A DNA stretch of 64,000 nucleotides from NCBI RefSeq assembly GCF_016918015.1, contig NZ_JAERMK010000011.1, forward strand, positions 119,186 through 183,185, written 5' to 3'. Positions within the stretch are counted from its first letter, which is position 1. Each line of letters begins with the position of its first letter. This document shows positions 1 to 8,286 of the stretch, piece by piece. This stretch comes from Glycomyces sp. YM15 (GTDB taxonomy: Bacteria > Actinomycetota > Actinomycetes > Mycobacteriales > Micromonosporaceae). The notes below the pieces were generated by a model. That model searched no databases. It saw nothing but the letters and a program-made list of their open reading frames with translations, and was not told the origin of the DNA. The translations under genes were made by a program, and so were the position numbers.

Positions 1-334
1 CCATGGCGTGCAGCTCGTCGCGGCGGCGGTGGATGACGTCGCGGTTGAAGCCCATGAGCCAGCGCACCTCGTCGGGGCTGCGGCGCCAGTTCTCGGTCGA
101 GAAGGCGTAGGCCGAGACCGTGGAGATGCCCATCTCGATCGCGCCCTCGATGGTGTCGAAGAGCGAGGCCTCGCCCATGGTGTGGCCCTCGGTGCGTTTG
201 AGGCCGCGCTCCTTGGCCCAGCGGCCGTTGCCGTCCATCACGAGCGCCACGTGCCGGGGAACGAGCTCGCGCGGCAGGTCGGGAGGGACCGCCCCCGACG
301 GGTGCGGCTTCGGCGGCTCGTACGTGCGGCTCAC
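1..334 (-). CDS. uppS: Isoprenyl (cis-prenyl) transferase UppS, 5' part, cut by window edge
   Basis: Cis-prenyltransferase that adds isopentenyl diphosphate units to make the undecaprenyl or decaprenyl carrier lipid for cell-wall synthesis. The visible N-terminal 111 codons start at a GTG (334) behind a GGAGG box four bases upstream. They contain the family signature MDGNGRWA with the catalytic Asp at about residue 34, the GHTMG segment, and the AYAFSTENW motif. The rest lies left of the window. Next on the same strand is recO, with a hydrolase on the other strand in between; recO-uppS proximity is common in actinobacteria. The protein identity is very secure; whether it makes C50 or C55 product cannot be told from this fragment. 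Confidence 0.93.
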   Translation of the reverse strand, partial: MSRTYEPPKPHPSGAVPPDLPRELVPRHVALVMDGNGRWAKERGLKRTEGHTMGEASLFDTIEGAIEMGISTVSAYAFSTENWRRSPDEVRWLMGFNRDVIHRRRDELHAM

Positions 335-494
335 AGGACCTCCAGGCGGCCAAGTCGTCAGCGGGGCCTCGATACTAATCCGGACCCGAGCGAGGCCCCG
401 CGCACGCCCGCCCCGGGAAGCCCTCACCGCCGATCCGCGCCTCGCTCGCCTTCGCGCCGTAGCGCCTCCGTATGAGCTCTGTTACGTTCGGCCC

Positions 495-1250
495 GTGGAA
501 CCTCTCAACGTCGAGCACGCCGGCCGCACCCTCCGCGGCGTCCTCCACCTCCCCCACCCGAACCCCGCCCCGGCACCCGCCGTCGTCCTCTGCCACGGCT
601 TCGGCGGCAACCGCATCGGCGGCGGCAACGAGTTCGTCCTGCTCTCCCGCCTGCTCGCCGCCCAGGGCATCGCCTCCTACCGCTTCGACTTCGCCGCGTT
701 CGGCGAGTCCGACGGCGACCCCGCCGACTTCAGCGTCTCCGATCAGGCCTCCCAGCTCAATGCCGTACTCACGCAGCTCGAACGCAACCGCGCGATCGAC
801 CCCGAGCGGATCTCCGTGCTCGGCTACAGCATGGGCGCCCTGGTCGCGGTCCTCGCCGCCGGCGACCGGCCGCTGCGGTCCCTCGCGCTCTGGGCCCCTG
901 CCGGCGGCCGGCTCAACCTGCCGTTCTGGGAGAGCGAAGGGTTCCGCGACCAGATCCGCGAGCACGGCCGCGCCGACTACAACGGCATCGCGTTCGGCGA
1001 GACCTTCCTCGACGACCTCCCGGGCGTCGACCAGTTCGCCGCGGCAAAGCGCCACCTGGGGCCCGTGCTCCTCGCGGGCGGCACCGAGGACGGGCTGATG
1101 CGGGCCGAACTCATCGACCCCTACCGCGAGGTCTGGGGCGACCGGCTCGAGGAGCACCGGGTCGAGGGCATGGCTCACGGTTTCGGGACGTTGGCGAACC
1201 GCGACCGGATGCTCGGGGTCAGCGTCGCGTTCCTCTCGCGCACCGCGTAG
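495..1250 (+). CDS. Alpha/beta hydrolase (serine esterase/peptidase-like)
   Basis: Cytoplasmic alpha/beta-hydrolase fold of 251 residues with no signal peptide. The oxyanion segment HGFGG is at residues 34-38, the nucleophile elbow GYSMG gives Ser112, and a C-terminal histidine sits in GMAHGFG, completing the usual Ser-Asp-His layout; the acid may be in the TEDG segment. The GTG at 495 is chosen because similarity to the fold begins there and the upstream reading lacks family features; its ribosome binding site is weak. It lies divergently from uppS. The substrate is unknown; relatives include cinnamoyl-ester hydrolases and dipeptidyl-peptidase-like enzymes. Confidence 0.82.
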   Translation: MEPLNVEHAGRTLRGVLHLPHPNPAPAPAVVLCHGFGGNRIGGGNEFVLLSRLLAAQGIASYRFDFAAFGESDGDPADFSVSDQASQLNAVLTQLERNRAIDPERISVLGYSMGALVAVLAAGDRPLRSLALWAPAGGRLNLPFWESEGFRDQIREHGRADYNGIAFGETFLDDLPGVDQFAAAKRHLGPVLLAGGTEDGLMRAELIDPYREVWGDRLEEHRVEGMAHGFGTLANRDRMLGVSVAFLSRTA

Positions 1251-1289
1251 ATCCGCCGGGACTCGCACCGCACGTACCGCGCAGGCCGG

Positions 1290-2042
1290 TCAGGACTGGT
1301 GCGGCACGTACTTCAGGGTCTTCAGCGGCCGCTCCGAATGCCACTGGAAGTGGGCCGCGATGAGCCCGGCAGCCTCGGAGCGCTGGCGCGGGTCCGAGGC
1401 CGTCGCGTTCGCCCAGTCCCCCGCCTCCAACGCGCGCATGAGCTCGAGCGAGGCCGGTTTCGGCACCGTCGCACCGCCGGGCCGGCAGTCGCCGCAGACC
1501 GCACCGCCGGCCGCGACGGCGAAGGCGCGGTGCTCGCCGTCCTTGCCGCAGCTGGCGCATTCGTTGAGCGAGGGCGCCCAGCCGGCGGACTTCATGCCGC
1601 GCAGCAGGTACGAGTCCATGACGAGCACGGCGGGCAGGTCGGTCTCGGCCAGCGCCCGGAACGCGCCGAGGGTGAGCTGGAAGACGTCGAGGTCGGGCTG
1701 GTGGTCCTCGGGGACGAGCCGTTCGGCGGCCTCGGCGATGACGCACGCGGCGGTGTAGGCGGGCCAGTCGGCGGCGATGGCGCCGCCGGAGAGGTGCAGG
1801 CCGACGGCCTGGGTGACGGTGTGGAGCTCGGCGCGGCCTTCGATGAGCTGGAGGTCGACGTGGCTGAAGGGGGCGAGCCTGGCCCCGAATTTGGAGGAGG
1901 TGCGGCGCAGGCCTTTGGCCATGGCGCGGTAGCGGCCCTTCTGGCGGCCGAGGAGGGACACGATCGCGTCGGCCTCGCCGAGTTTGAAGGTGCGCAGAAC
2001 GACCGCGTCGTCGCGGAACAGTTTCCTGGTGCTGACCCCCAC
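1290..2042 (-). CDS. recO: DNA repair protein RecO
   Basis: RecO, which loads RecA on SSB-coated single-stranded DNA with RecR in the RecFOR gap-repair pathway. The 250-residue length is normal. The N-terminal OB fold begins with the typical RDDAVVLRTFKLGEAD segment, and the C-terminal half holds a four-cysteine zinc site (CASCGKD then CGDCRPG). The start is a GTG at 2042. It lies on the same strand as uppS, as in many actinobacteria. Nothing in it looks damaged. Confidence 0.95.
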   Translation of the reverse strand: MGVSTRKLFRDDAVVLRTFKLGEADAIVSLLGRQKGRYRAMAKGLRRTSSKFGARLAPFSHVDLQLIEGRAELHTVTQAVGLHLSGGAIAADWPAYTAACVIAEAAERLVPEDHQPDLDVFQLTLGAFRALAETDLPAVLVMDSYLLRGMKSAGWAPSLNECASCGKDGEHRAFAVAAGGAVCGDCRPGGATVPKPASLELMRALEAGDWANATASDPRQRSEAAGLIAAHFQWHSERPLKTLKYVPHQS

Positions 2043-2105
2043 GTCAGAAGCTTAGCCCGGGGGTACGACGACGCCCCGGTCCGAGGGACCGGGGCGATCT
2101 CGCAT

Positions 2106-2498
2106 TCAGTTCATTCCGGGGGAGGCGATCGGGAGGCCCTGCTCCTTCGCGATGTCAAGCATGCGACGGTCGTAGCTGACCATGGCGGTCAGGAACTCCG
2201 AGACCGTCAGTGCGGTCGCGACATGGATCGCGTCGAGGGCGCGGATGTTCCCGGGGAGGTCTGCCGCGAGATCCCGGATCTCGTCGTTGACGGCGAGTTC
2301 GCCGCACATCAGTTCGAGCTCGGCCATCAGCCTTGGAAACTGCCCGTACCGCCTGGTGTTGCGAACGGTCTCGATGAGACCGATCGAACTCGTTGCCATG
2401 GGAACACTCGGATAGCCGCCGATAAAGTCGGAAAGCTCCTCGTGTCCATCGCGCTTCACGACCAGGGTCAGCAAAGCCGAGGCGTCAAGATAGATCAC
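2106..2498 (-). CDS. PIN-domain ribonuclease, VapC-type toxin
   Basis: PIN-fold protein of 130 residues, the family of VapC toxin ribonucleases. The N-terminal strand MIYLDASALL supplies the first metal-binding Asp (D5), IGLIETVRN the second acidic residue, and the ALDAIHVATAL and SYDRRML segments the remaining acids, so the active site appears complete. The start is a GTG at 2498 that overlaps the TGA of an upstream reading frame (GTGA), the usual layout for an antitoxin-toxin pair. That upstream frame has no start codon (see 2495-2632), so this may be an orphan toxin or the toxin may be controlled elsewhere. Confidence 0.85.
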   Translation of the reverse strand: MIYLDASALLTLVVKRDGHEELSDFIGGYPSVPMATSSIGLIETVRNTRRYGQFPRLMAELELMCGELAVNDEIRDLAADLPGNIRALDAIHVATALTVSEFLTAMVSYDRRMLDIAKEQGLPIASPGMN

Positions 2499-2632
2499 GC
2501 CCGACCGTCCTCCGCGATCTCACCGAACAGCTCTCGGCGTTCTTGTTCCCGCTCCTCGATGAGGTCCTTGACGGGGTCGCCTTCGACCTCGTAGTGCGGA
2601 AACTTGTCGACGTCGCTCGATGTCTCCCTCGA
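2495..2632 (-). pseudogene. Possible start-less VapB-type antitoxin remnant
   Basis: An open frame of 45 codons runs into vapC and ends in a TGA that overlaps the vapC GTG. It reads as a charged, protein-like C-terminal tail with segments HYEVEGDPVKDLIEEREQER and ELFGEIAEDG, typical of the toxin-binding tails of small antitoxins. A TAA closes the frame just upstream, and no ATG, GTG or TTG occurs between that stop and the end, so no normal start exists. It may be the broken remains of an antitoxin, or may use a rare start codon. The DNA-binding half is not visible. Confidence 0.4.
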
Positions 2633-2676
2633 TTATCGGCTTGTCCGCTCCCCTTGCCGCCGTTAGGCTCCGGCGC

Positions 2677-3318
2677 GTGAAGATACTTTCGGTGAACGTG
2701 GGCCGTCCGCGCGAGAACCCGTGGAAGGGCCTTGCGGCCACGTATATCGAGAAGCTGCCGGTCGAAGGGCCGGTGCGGGTGACCTCGCCGGGGCCGAAGG
2801 GCGACGGGTCGGTCGGGCTCGAAGGCGACCGCGTCGGGGATGTGCAGAGCCACGGCGGCACTGACCAGGCGGTCTATGTCTACGGCACCGAGGATTATGG
2901 GCATTTCAATCAGTTGACAGGTAGAGAATTCGGCGCGGGTGCGTTCGGGGAGAACCTGACGACGACCGGATACGACGTGAACGCGGCGCTGATCGGCGAA
3001 CGCTGGGCCGGGCCCGGTGGGCTGGTGCTCGAGGTGACCAGCGCCCGCATCCCGTGCGGGACGTTCCGGGGCTGGATCGCCGAGCGCGGCTGGTTGAAGA
3101 CGTTCACGAAGGAGGCCCGGCCGGGCCCGTACCTGCGGGTGAACGAGCCCGGGTACGTCGAGGCGGGGGCGGAACTCGAAGTGGTGCACCGACCCGATCA
3201 CGAGATCACAGTGTCGATGCTGTTCAGGGCGGCCATGGGTGAGCGGGAGCTGATCCCGCGGATCCTCGAGGTGCCCGAGGTGTCGCAGTCCGAGAAGGAC
3301 TGGCTGCTCCGGACGTAG
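2677..3318 (+). CDS. MOSC domain-containing protein (YiiM-like)
   Basis: MOSC-domain protein of 213 residues. MOSC domains handle molybdenum-cofactor-bound sulfur, and stand-alone members of the YiiM type are linked to detoxifying N-hydroxylated bases. The conserved HGGxDxAVY segment (HGGTDQAVYVYG), FGENLTT, and the invariant Cys in ARIPCGTFRGW are all present. The start is a GTG at 2677 just before the first family-like residues (KILSVNVG). It is divergent from the vapC locus. A GC-rich hairpin follows directly after the stop. The precise substrate is inferred only from the family. Confidence 0.88.
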   Translation: MKILSVNVGRPRENPWKGLAATYIEKLPVEGPVRVTSPGPKGDGSVGLEGDRVGDVQSHGGTDQAVYVYGTEDYGHFNQLTGREFGAGAFGENLTTTGYDVNAALIGERWAGPGGLVLEVTSARIPCGTFRGWIAERGWLKTFTKEARPGPYLRVNEPGYVEAGAELEVVHRPDHEITVSMLFRAAMGERELIPRILEVPEVSQSEKDWLLRT

Positions 3319-3321
3319 CAT

Positions 3322-3343
3322 GCCCCGGCCTTGCGGCCGGGGC
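3322..3343. terminator. Bidirectional terminator hairpin
   Basis: GCCCCGGCC-TTGC-GGCCGGGGC forms a perfect 9-bp stem with a four-base loop, placed between the stop codons of the convergent MOSC gene and the following minus-strand membrane protein gene. Confidence 0.75.
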
Positions 3344-3352
3344 GCCGTCGTT

Positions 3353-3802
3353 CTAGGCGGTCGCGAGGGCGGGCCCCCGGAAGTAGGCGGTCGCGGCGGG
3401 GCTGAACATGAGGCCCGTGGCGAGCAGGACTGCGGTGATGTGGAGGAGCCTGACGACGAAGAAGGCGATGGCGAACTCGCCGTCGCCGCCGACGGCCGCG
3501 ATGAGCGGTTCGCCGTCGGCCAGGTGCATCGCGCTGGGGACGACCATCGCGGCGAGGCCGACGACGGACAGCAGCAGGGCGAGGCCGATGCGCGCCGGGC
3601 GGCGGCCGCGGGCGAAGAAGGCGACGAGGACGAAGGCGCCGATGTAGACGGCGGAGCGGACGCCGACGTTCAGCCAGACCCCGGAGTCGAGACCGGCATC
3701 GCGGGCGATCTCGCTGACGGCGAGCACGGTCTCGACGATCCCCGCGGTGATCGCGGTGGCCCACAAGAGGGCGGCGTTCTTGACGGTTTCGGGTGGTTCC
3801 AT
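3353..3802 (-). CDS. Small integral membrane protein, unknown function
   Basis: A 149-residue protein with about four predicted membrane segments: near residues 8-30, 45-65, 70-92 and 110-138. There are no catalytic motifs and no signal peptide beyond the first helix. It starts with an ATG at 3802 and ends in an Ala-rich tail (PALATA). It stands alone between MOSC and endonuclease V. Codon use matches the surrounding genes, which supports real coding. The role is unknown; such four-helix proteins are common in actinobacteria. Confidence 0.6.
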   Translation of the reverse strand: MEPPETVKNAALLWATAITAGIVETVLAVSEIARDAGLDSGVWLNVGVRSAVYIGAFVLVAFFARGRRPARIGLALLLSVVGLAAMVVPSAMHLADGEPLIAAVGGDGEFAIAFFVVRLLHITAVLLATGLMFSPAATAYFRGPALATA

Positions 3803-3884
3803 GCCGTCGACGGTATTGGCGTTCGGGAGCCGGATCCATCCTGCGAGCGCCCCCGCTCGGGGTGAGGACGGCCCTACCTCGTGG

Positions 3885-4571
3885 TCATTCGGTCGCCGCG
3901 AGTCGCCTGCGACCCAACTGGTCCGCGGCGCGGATCGGTTCGGGGAGCCGGTAGGTCGGAGCGAGTTCGAGTACGAGGTCCCGGGCGGTGGAGAGGGTGC
4001 TGCGGTGGCCGACCGAGACGTAGACGGGTTTGACGCCGTCCTGGGTGCGCAGCGCGCAGCCGACGGTCTCGCCGCTCGCGGTGATGGCGGTCCACGCGCC
4101 GCGTTCGGGCCCGGGGGCCTCCACGGGGAGGTGCGGCGGGTTCTTGGCGACGCCGATCGCGGGTGCGTCGAGGACGACGCCGAGGTGGCAGGCGAGGCCG
4201 AACCGGCGCGGGTGCGTGAGCCCGTACCCGTCGCACACGTACAGGTCGGGAGTCACCGAGAGCGCTTCGATCGCCTTGAGCAGCAGCGGGAGCTCGCGGA
4301 AGGCGAGGAGGCCGGGTACGTACGGGAAGTCGGAGGCGCCGCGCACGACGGACCGGTCGAGCACGTCCAGGTCGCCGCGCCGCAGCACGACCGCGGTCGC
4401 GATGGCGGTGTCGCCGTGCTTGTCATAGGCGATGTCGAGTCCGGCGATCGTCTCTATTGGAGAGTCGTCGTCGGCGACGACCACGCATCCGGCCAGCTCG
4501 GTCTGCATGGCGACCGCTTCGGCCTCGTCGCTGGGCAGGCGGGCATAGGCGGCTCGGGGTTGATCGCTCAC
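3885..4571 (-). CDS. nfi: Endonuclease V (deoxyinosine 3'-endonuclease)
   Basis: Endonuclease V cuts the second phosphodiester bond 3' to deoxyinosine and other deaminated bases, starting their repair. The 228-residue protein is the usual length. It shows the conserved AGLDIAYD segment with the first catalytic Asp, the VVLR and PYVPGLLAFRE segments (substrate-pocket Tyr and catalytic Glu), and VCDGYGLTHPRRFGLACHLG with the second catalytic Asp. The start is a GTG at 4571. It is transcribed alone or with the acidic-protein gene just upstream. Confidence 0.95.
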   Translation of the reverse strand: MSDQPRAAYARLPSDEAEAVAMQTELAGCVVVADDDSPIETIAGLDIAYDKHGDTAIATAVVLRRGDLDVLDRSVVRGASDFPYVPGLLAFRELPLLLKAIEALSVTPDLYVCDGYGLTHPRRFGLACHLGVVLDAPAIGVAKNPPHLPVEAPGPERGAWTAITASGETVGCALRTQDGVKPVYVSVGHRSTLSTARDLVLELAPTYRLPEPIRAADQLGRRRLAATE

Positions 4572-4599
4572 TCCGGAAGCCTAACGAGACGAATCGGCC

Positions 4600-4956
4600 T
4601 CAGACACCCGGTCCGAAACCGCGGCCGAGATCGGGACCGAACTCGTGGTCGCCCTCGTGGTCGAAGTCGTGGTCGGGATCGAAATCCGGTTCGAGATCGA
4701 TTTCGGCGTCGGCGTCGAAGCCCGGGTCGTAGTCGTAGTCGTGGTCGAAGGTCCCGTCGTCGAAATCCTCCGCGTCGGTCTCGAAACTGCCGTCGCCTTC
4801 GACCTCGTAGAGGAAGTGGAAGTCGTCCTCCCCCGCTCCGTCATCCGAGGCGTCGTCGAACGCGTAGGCCGATGCCGGGTCGTCCGGGCTCGCCGCCAGG
4901 GACGAGAAGAATCCGTCGCCGAACGTCCCGTCGTCGTCGAACAGGTCGTCGGTCAT
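4600..4956 (-). CDS. Highly acidic small protein, unknown function
   Basis: A 118-residue protein in which aspartate and glutamate make up over a third of the residues, with almost no lysine or arginine, so the predicted pI is extremely low. Asp alternates with Phe, His, Tyr and Gly (for example DHDYDYDPGF, PDFDPDHDFD), which suggests a disordered chain that could bind metal or basic partners. An ATG at 4956 follows a strong GAGGAGGAC ribosome binding site, so translation is likely. It is not recognised as any known family. The repeated GAC/GAT codons could also arise from low-complexity drift. Confidence 0.55.
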   Translation of the reverse strand: MTDDLFDDDGTFGDGFFSSLAASPDDPASAYAFDDASDDGAGEDDFHFLYEVEGDGSFETDAEDFDDGTFDHDYDYDPGFDADAEIDLEPDFDPDHDFDHEGDHEFGPDLGRGFGPGV

Positions 4957-5098
4957 GGCGTCCTCCTCGCGCTGGTCCTCTGCCTCCCACCATATTCGGT
5001 CGGTGCGAGCCTCCGCACCGCCCGCACCGCCCCCTGCCCGATCCGCTCAGGGCGAACGCCCCTTGCCCGCCGCCCGGCCAGGGGACCATGCTCGGGTG

Positions 5099-6181
5099 AT
5101 GAGCACCGAGAAGCAGATCCTCGTCCTCGGCGGGACCGTGTTCCTGTCGCAGACCATCGCGAAACACGCCGTCGCGCGCGGCCACAAGGTCACCGTCGCC
5201 TCCCGCGGCGTCACCGGGGAAGCGCCGGAGGGAACCGAGTTCGTGAAGCTCGACCGCGCCATCGGCGAAGGCCTCGATGCGTTGCGCGGCAAGTCGTTCG
5301 ACGCCGTATTCGACGTCGCTCGCATCCCCGCGCACCTCGGCCCGGTCCTCGACGCCCTCGCCGACGGCGCGGCGCACTGGTCGTTCGTCTCCACGATCTC
5401 CGTCTACAAGCATTTCGACGTGATGAGCGGCGAGCTCCATGGGCCGACCGCCGCCGACGCCACCGACCCGGCCATCGAGGCCTACGGCGCCAGCAAGGTC
5501 GCGTGCGAGCAGTTGGTGCGGGAGCGCTTGGGAGACAAGGCGTTCATCACCCGGCCCGGTCTCATCGTCGGCCCAGGGGACCGCAACGACCGCCTCGGCT
5601 ACTGGCCGCTGCGTTTCGCCGAGGGCGGCGAGGTGCTGGCTCCCGGCCCGCGCGACCGGCCCGTGCAGTGGATCGACGTCGAGGACTACGCCGCATGGCT
5701 GCTCGACGCCGCCGAGTCCGGCGAGCGCGGCACGGTCGACGCCATCGGCGAACCGCTCGGATTCGGCGCGTTCCTCGAGTCGATCGGCGACGCCCTCGTC
5801 GACCACGGCGTCCTCGCCGCACCACCGGATTTGACCTGGGTCCCGCAGGAGTTCCTGCTGCGACAGGGCCTCAACCCCTGGTCCGGACCCGATTCGCTCG
5901 GCATGTGGGTGCCCACGCCGGACTACGACGGCTTCCAGACCCGGCCCACCGGTCCGGCGGTCGCCGCCGGGTTCCGCGCCTCCGGCCTCGGCGACACCGT
6001 GCGGCGCTGGTGGGACGCGAACGCCGCCGAGCCGCGGCTGAAAGCGGGCCTCTCGCGGCAGAAGGAAGGCGAGGTGCTGGCCGCCTGGCACGACAGGCCG
6101 GCGCGCGAAGACCTGGCCGAACTCGACGCGCGGCGCCGATTCTCGGTGCCGCGGCCGGAGACCCCGGCGTACGACGGATAG
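5099..6181 (+). CDS. NAD-dependent epimerase/dehydratase family protein
   Basis: Extended short-chain dehydrogenase of 360 residues with an N-terminal Rossmann fold. LVLGGTVFLSQTIA is the nucleotide-binding loop of the GGTxFLG subgroup, FVSTISVYKHF leads into the active-site strand, and YGASKVACEQ carries the YxxxK catalytic pair. GPGDRNDRLGYW lines the substrate cleft. The start is an ATG at 5099; the adjacent GTG directly before it is an alternative. No sugar-biosynthesis neighbours are present, so the substrate is unknown; relatives act as mRNA-binding or reductase-like proteins as well as true epimerases. A strong hairpin follows. Confidence 0.82.
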   Translation: MSTEKQILVLGGTVFLSQTIAKHAVARGHKVTVASRGVTGEAPEGTEFVKLDRAIGEGLDALRGKSFDAVFDVARIPAHLGPVLDALADGAAHWSFVSTISVYKHFDVMSGELHGPTAADATDPAIEAYGASKVACEQLVRERLGDKAFITRPGLIVGPGDRNDRLGYWPLRFAEGGEVLAPGPRDRPVQWIDVEDYAAWLLDAAESGERGTVDAIGEPLGFGAFLESIGDALVDHGVLAAPPDLTWVPQEFLLRQGLNPWSGPDSLGMWVPTPDYDGFQTRPTGPAVAAGFRASGLGDTVRRWWDANAAEPRLKAGLSRQKEGEVLAAWHDRPAREDLAELDARRRFSVPRPETPAYDG

Positions 6182-6224
6182 CGAACGGCCCCACTGCGGT
6201 GCGAGACCGCGGTGGGGCCGTTCG
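6182..6224. terminator. Strong bidirectional terminator
   Basis: The arms CGAACGGCCCCAC and GTGGGGCCGTTCG pair perfectly over 13 bp, with a further inner TGCGGT/ACCGCG pairing. It lies between the convergent epimerase and membrane-protein genes. Confidence 0.8.
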
Positions 6225-6229
6225 TTCGC

Positions 6230-6970
6230 TTACTGCTGCGGCGGGCCGGGAGGCTGCTGCGGCCCGGGCGGCGGCTGCTGTCCGTACGGAGGCTGACCCG
6301 GGCCCGGCTGCTGCGGTCCAGGCGGCGGCTGCTGACCGTAGGGCGGCTGGCCCATGTACGGGCCCATCGGCGGCTCGTCCTTGCGGAAGAACTCGTTCGA
6401 GGCCGGGACGGCGAGCAGGATGATGATCACCAGCGAGCCGACGATGAGCAGGATGAGCGTGATCCAGTCGATCGCGGTGACCCATGCGGGCGTCGCGTCC
6501 TCAATGGCCTGCGTGGCCTCGTCCTGGTACTCCTGGCCGTTGACGTTCGCGGTCATCGAGCCGAGCTGGCCGACGAGACCGCCGATGCCGCAGCACAGCA
6601 GGCCGATGCCCGAGAGGATCCAGCTGAGGATCCGCGCCGGGCGCTTGCCCTTGTTCACCAGGAGGGCCAGGACCAGGTAGAAGACGGCCATGACCACGTA
6701 CACGCCCGCGATCAGCGCGAACGTGAAGGTCATGAGCGAGCTGACATTGTCGGCGGTGAGGCCCGAGTCCGCCAGCTCGGGGTCGCTGAGCAGCTGCTCG
6801 GTGACGGTGTCCTCGACGGCCGACATCACCGAGAACATGGCGATGCCGCTGGCCACGAGCATCACGGCCGTGAGGATCTGGGTCCACACGACGACGGTGA
6901 CCGACCCCGGCCTGGTCTTCGGCCCCGGCGGGGGCGACTGCGGATACTGCGGCGCCGGCGGGTATGCCAT
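6230..6970 (-). CDS. Membrane protein with Pro/Gln/Gly-rich cytoplasmic tails
   Basis: A 246-residue protein with a Pro-rich N-terminus, about four membrane helices (near 26-50, 83-107, 115-137 and 175-198), an extracytoplasmic loop between the last two, and a C-terminal tail with repeats of PPYGQQPPPGPQQ. The ATG at 6970 has a GGAGG box five bases upstream and is preferred to longer readings. This build (low-complexity PYGQ tail plus four helices) is frequent in actinobacterial envelope proteins of unknown function. No enzymatic motif is visible. Confidence 0.7.
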   Translation of the reverse strand: MAYPPAPQYPQSPPPGPKTRPGSVTVVVWTQILTAVMLVASGIAMFSVMSAVEDTVTEQLLSDPELADSGLTADNVSSLMTFTFALIAGVYVVMAVFYLVLALLVNKGKRPARILSWILSGIGLLCCGIGGLVGQLGSMTANVNGQEYQDEATQAIEDATPAWVTAIDWITLILLIVGSLVIIILLAVPASNEFFRKDEPPMGPYMGQPPYGQQPPPGPQQPGPGQPPYGQQPPPGPQQPPGPPQQ

Positions 6971-7131
6971 GGCGGCCTCCAATGACGGCTCGTTGCGGGC
7001 GTTGACGGTCTCAGGAACCTCATCGTACGGAGTCGTGCCCGCTCCCGCCACCCATCCTCAATGGCCGGTGTGGTGCGCGAAGACGCTGACGCCGCCCCGA
7101 CCCGGAGGCCAGGGCGGCGCGAGCAGCGATT

Positions 7132-8286
7132 CTAGACTTCGAGGTTCAAGCGGTAACCGCGTTTGATCACGGTCTCCACACAGGACCGGAGATGCACGGC
7201 GTCCCGCAGGCGGGTCACCGCCATCTCGACGGCGTGGCCGTCGGCACCGCGCGGCAGATGGCCGAGCAGTTCAGCGCGCGAGAGGACCTTGCCGTTCGCG
7301 GAGGCCAGCGCTCGTATGACGGCCATCGGGGCGGGCGGGAGCTGGAACGGCTGGTCGTCGAGGAGGACCATGTGGCCGCGCAGCTCGATGCTGTGCCCCG
7401 TCGCGAGCTGGAGCTTGCGGGAGCGCTTGGGCAGGGCCGAGGCGACGGTGCGCACGAGCGCGCCGAGGCGGGCCCGCTGCGGCTGCACCGATTCGACGCC
7501 GAGGCGGGTGAGCGGCGCGGCGGTGATGGGGCCGACCGAGACGGAGAGGACGCCGTTGTCCTCGGCGGAGGCGCGGAACGCCTCCAGCATGTCGGCGGCC
7601 TGGTCGCCGGCGATGCGCAGCAGCGCGTTCGCGGCGGGCGCCGACGTGAAGGTCACGGCGTCGATGCGGCGGGCGCAGATGGCGTCCACGAGGCGCTGCA
7701 CGGGCGTGATGTCGGTGGGCAGGGTCCAGCGGTAGACCGGGACGGCGACGGCCGCGCCGCCGCCGTCGCGGACGGTCTGGATGAAGTCCTCGGCGGGGTC
7801 GCCGTGGAGCTGGATCGCGACCCGTTGGCCGCCCACCCCGCGTTCGCGCAGGTACTCGACGACCTCGTCGCCGGTCTCGCTCGGCGCGGTCCACTCTTCG
7901 GTGAGACCGGCCGCGCGCACCGCGCCGAGGGCCTTGGGGCCGCGGCACAGGATGCGCGCGCGGCCCAGCACGGTGAGCAGGTCGTCGCCCATGCCCCAGC
8001 CCTCGGCCGCTTCGAGCCAGCCGCGGAAGCCGATCCCGGTGGTCGCCACCACCAGGTCGGGGGCCTCGCGGATGAGCTCCACTGTGGCCGCCCGCAGCGC
8101 CTCGTCGTCCGGGAGCGGGACGATGCGCAGCGTCGGGGCGACCACCGTCCGGGCGCCGCGGCGCTCGAGCAGGGTCGCCAGCTCGTCGGCGCGGCGCTGC
8201 GCGGTGACGGCCACGGTGTAGCCGGTCAGCGGTGCGAGCGCCGAGTCGGCGGCGGCTTCACGGGAAGGGGCTGGGGCTGCGACCAT
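7132..8286 (-). CDS. nnaR: HemD-like nitrate/nitrite regulator NnaR (uroporphyrinogen-III synthase fold plus winged helix)
   Basis: Two-domain protein of 384 residues. Residues about 20-255 resemble uroporphyrinogen-III synthase (HEM4 fold), and residues about 285-384 form an OmpR-type winged-helix DNA-binding domain ending in SCVETVIKRGYRLNLEV. This domain order matches NnaR of Streptomyces and mycobacteria, which acts with GlnR to activate nitrite-reductase genes. Its ATG overlaps the nirD stop by one base (TGATG), so it is co-translated with the nitrite reductase it probably controls. Whether the HEM4 part still makes uroporphyrinogen III, or only senses a tetrapyrrole, cannot be told from sequence. 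Confidence 0.85.
   Translation of the reverse strand: MVAAPAPSREAAADSALAPLTGYTVAVTAQRRADELATLLERRGARTVVAPTLRIVPLPDDEALRAATVELIREAPDLVVATTGIGFRGWLEAAEGWGMGDDLLTVLGRARILCRGPKALGAVRAAGLTEEWTAPSETGDEVVEYLRERGVGGQRVAIQLHGDPAEDFIQTVRDGGGAAVAVPVYRWTLPTDITPVQRLVDAICARRIDAVTFTSAPAANALLRIAGDQAADMLEAFRASAEDNGVLSVSVGPITAAPLTRLGVESVQPQRARLGALVRTVASALPKRSRKLQLATGHSIELRGHMVLLDDQPFQLPPAPMAVIRALASANGKVLSRAELLGHLPRGADGHAVEMAVTRLRDAVHLRSCVETVIKRGYRLNLEV

Noticed and set aside
375-1268. Minus-strand frame across the first hydrolase
   Set aside because: Shadow of the hydrolase at 495-1250 with repeated Val/Glu/Ala/Gly codons and no family features.
7132-8286. Housekeeping uroporphyrinogen-III synthase call
   Set aside because: The C-terminal winged helix and coupling to nirD point to NnaR-type regulation rather than only heme synthesis.
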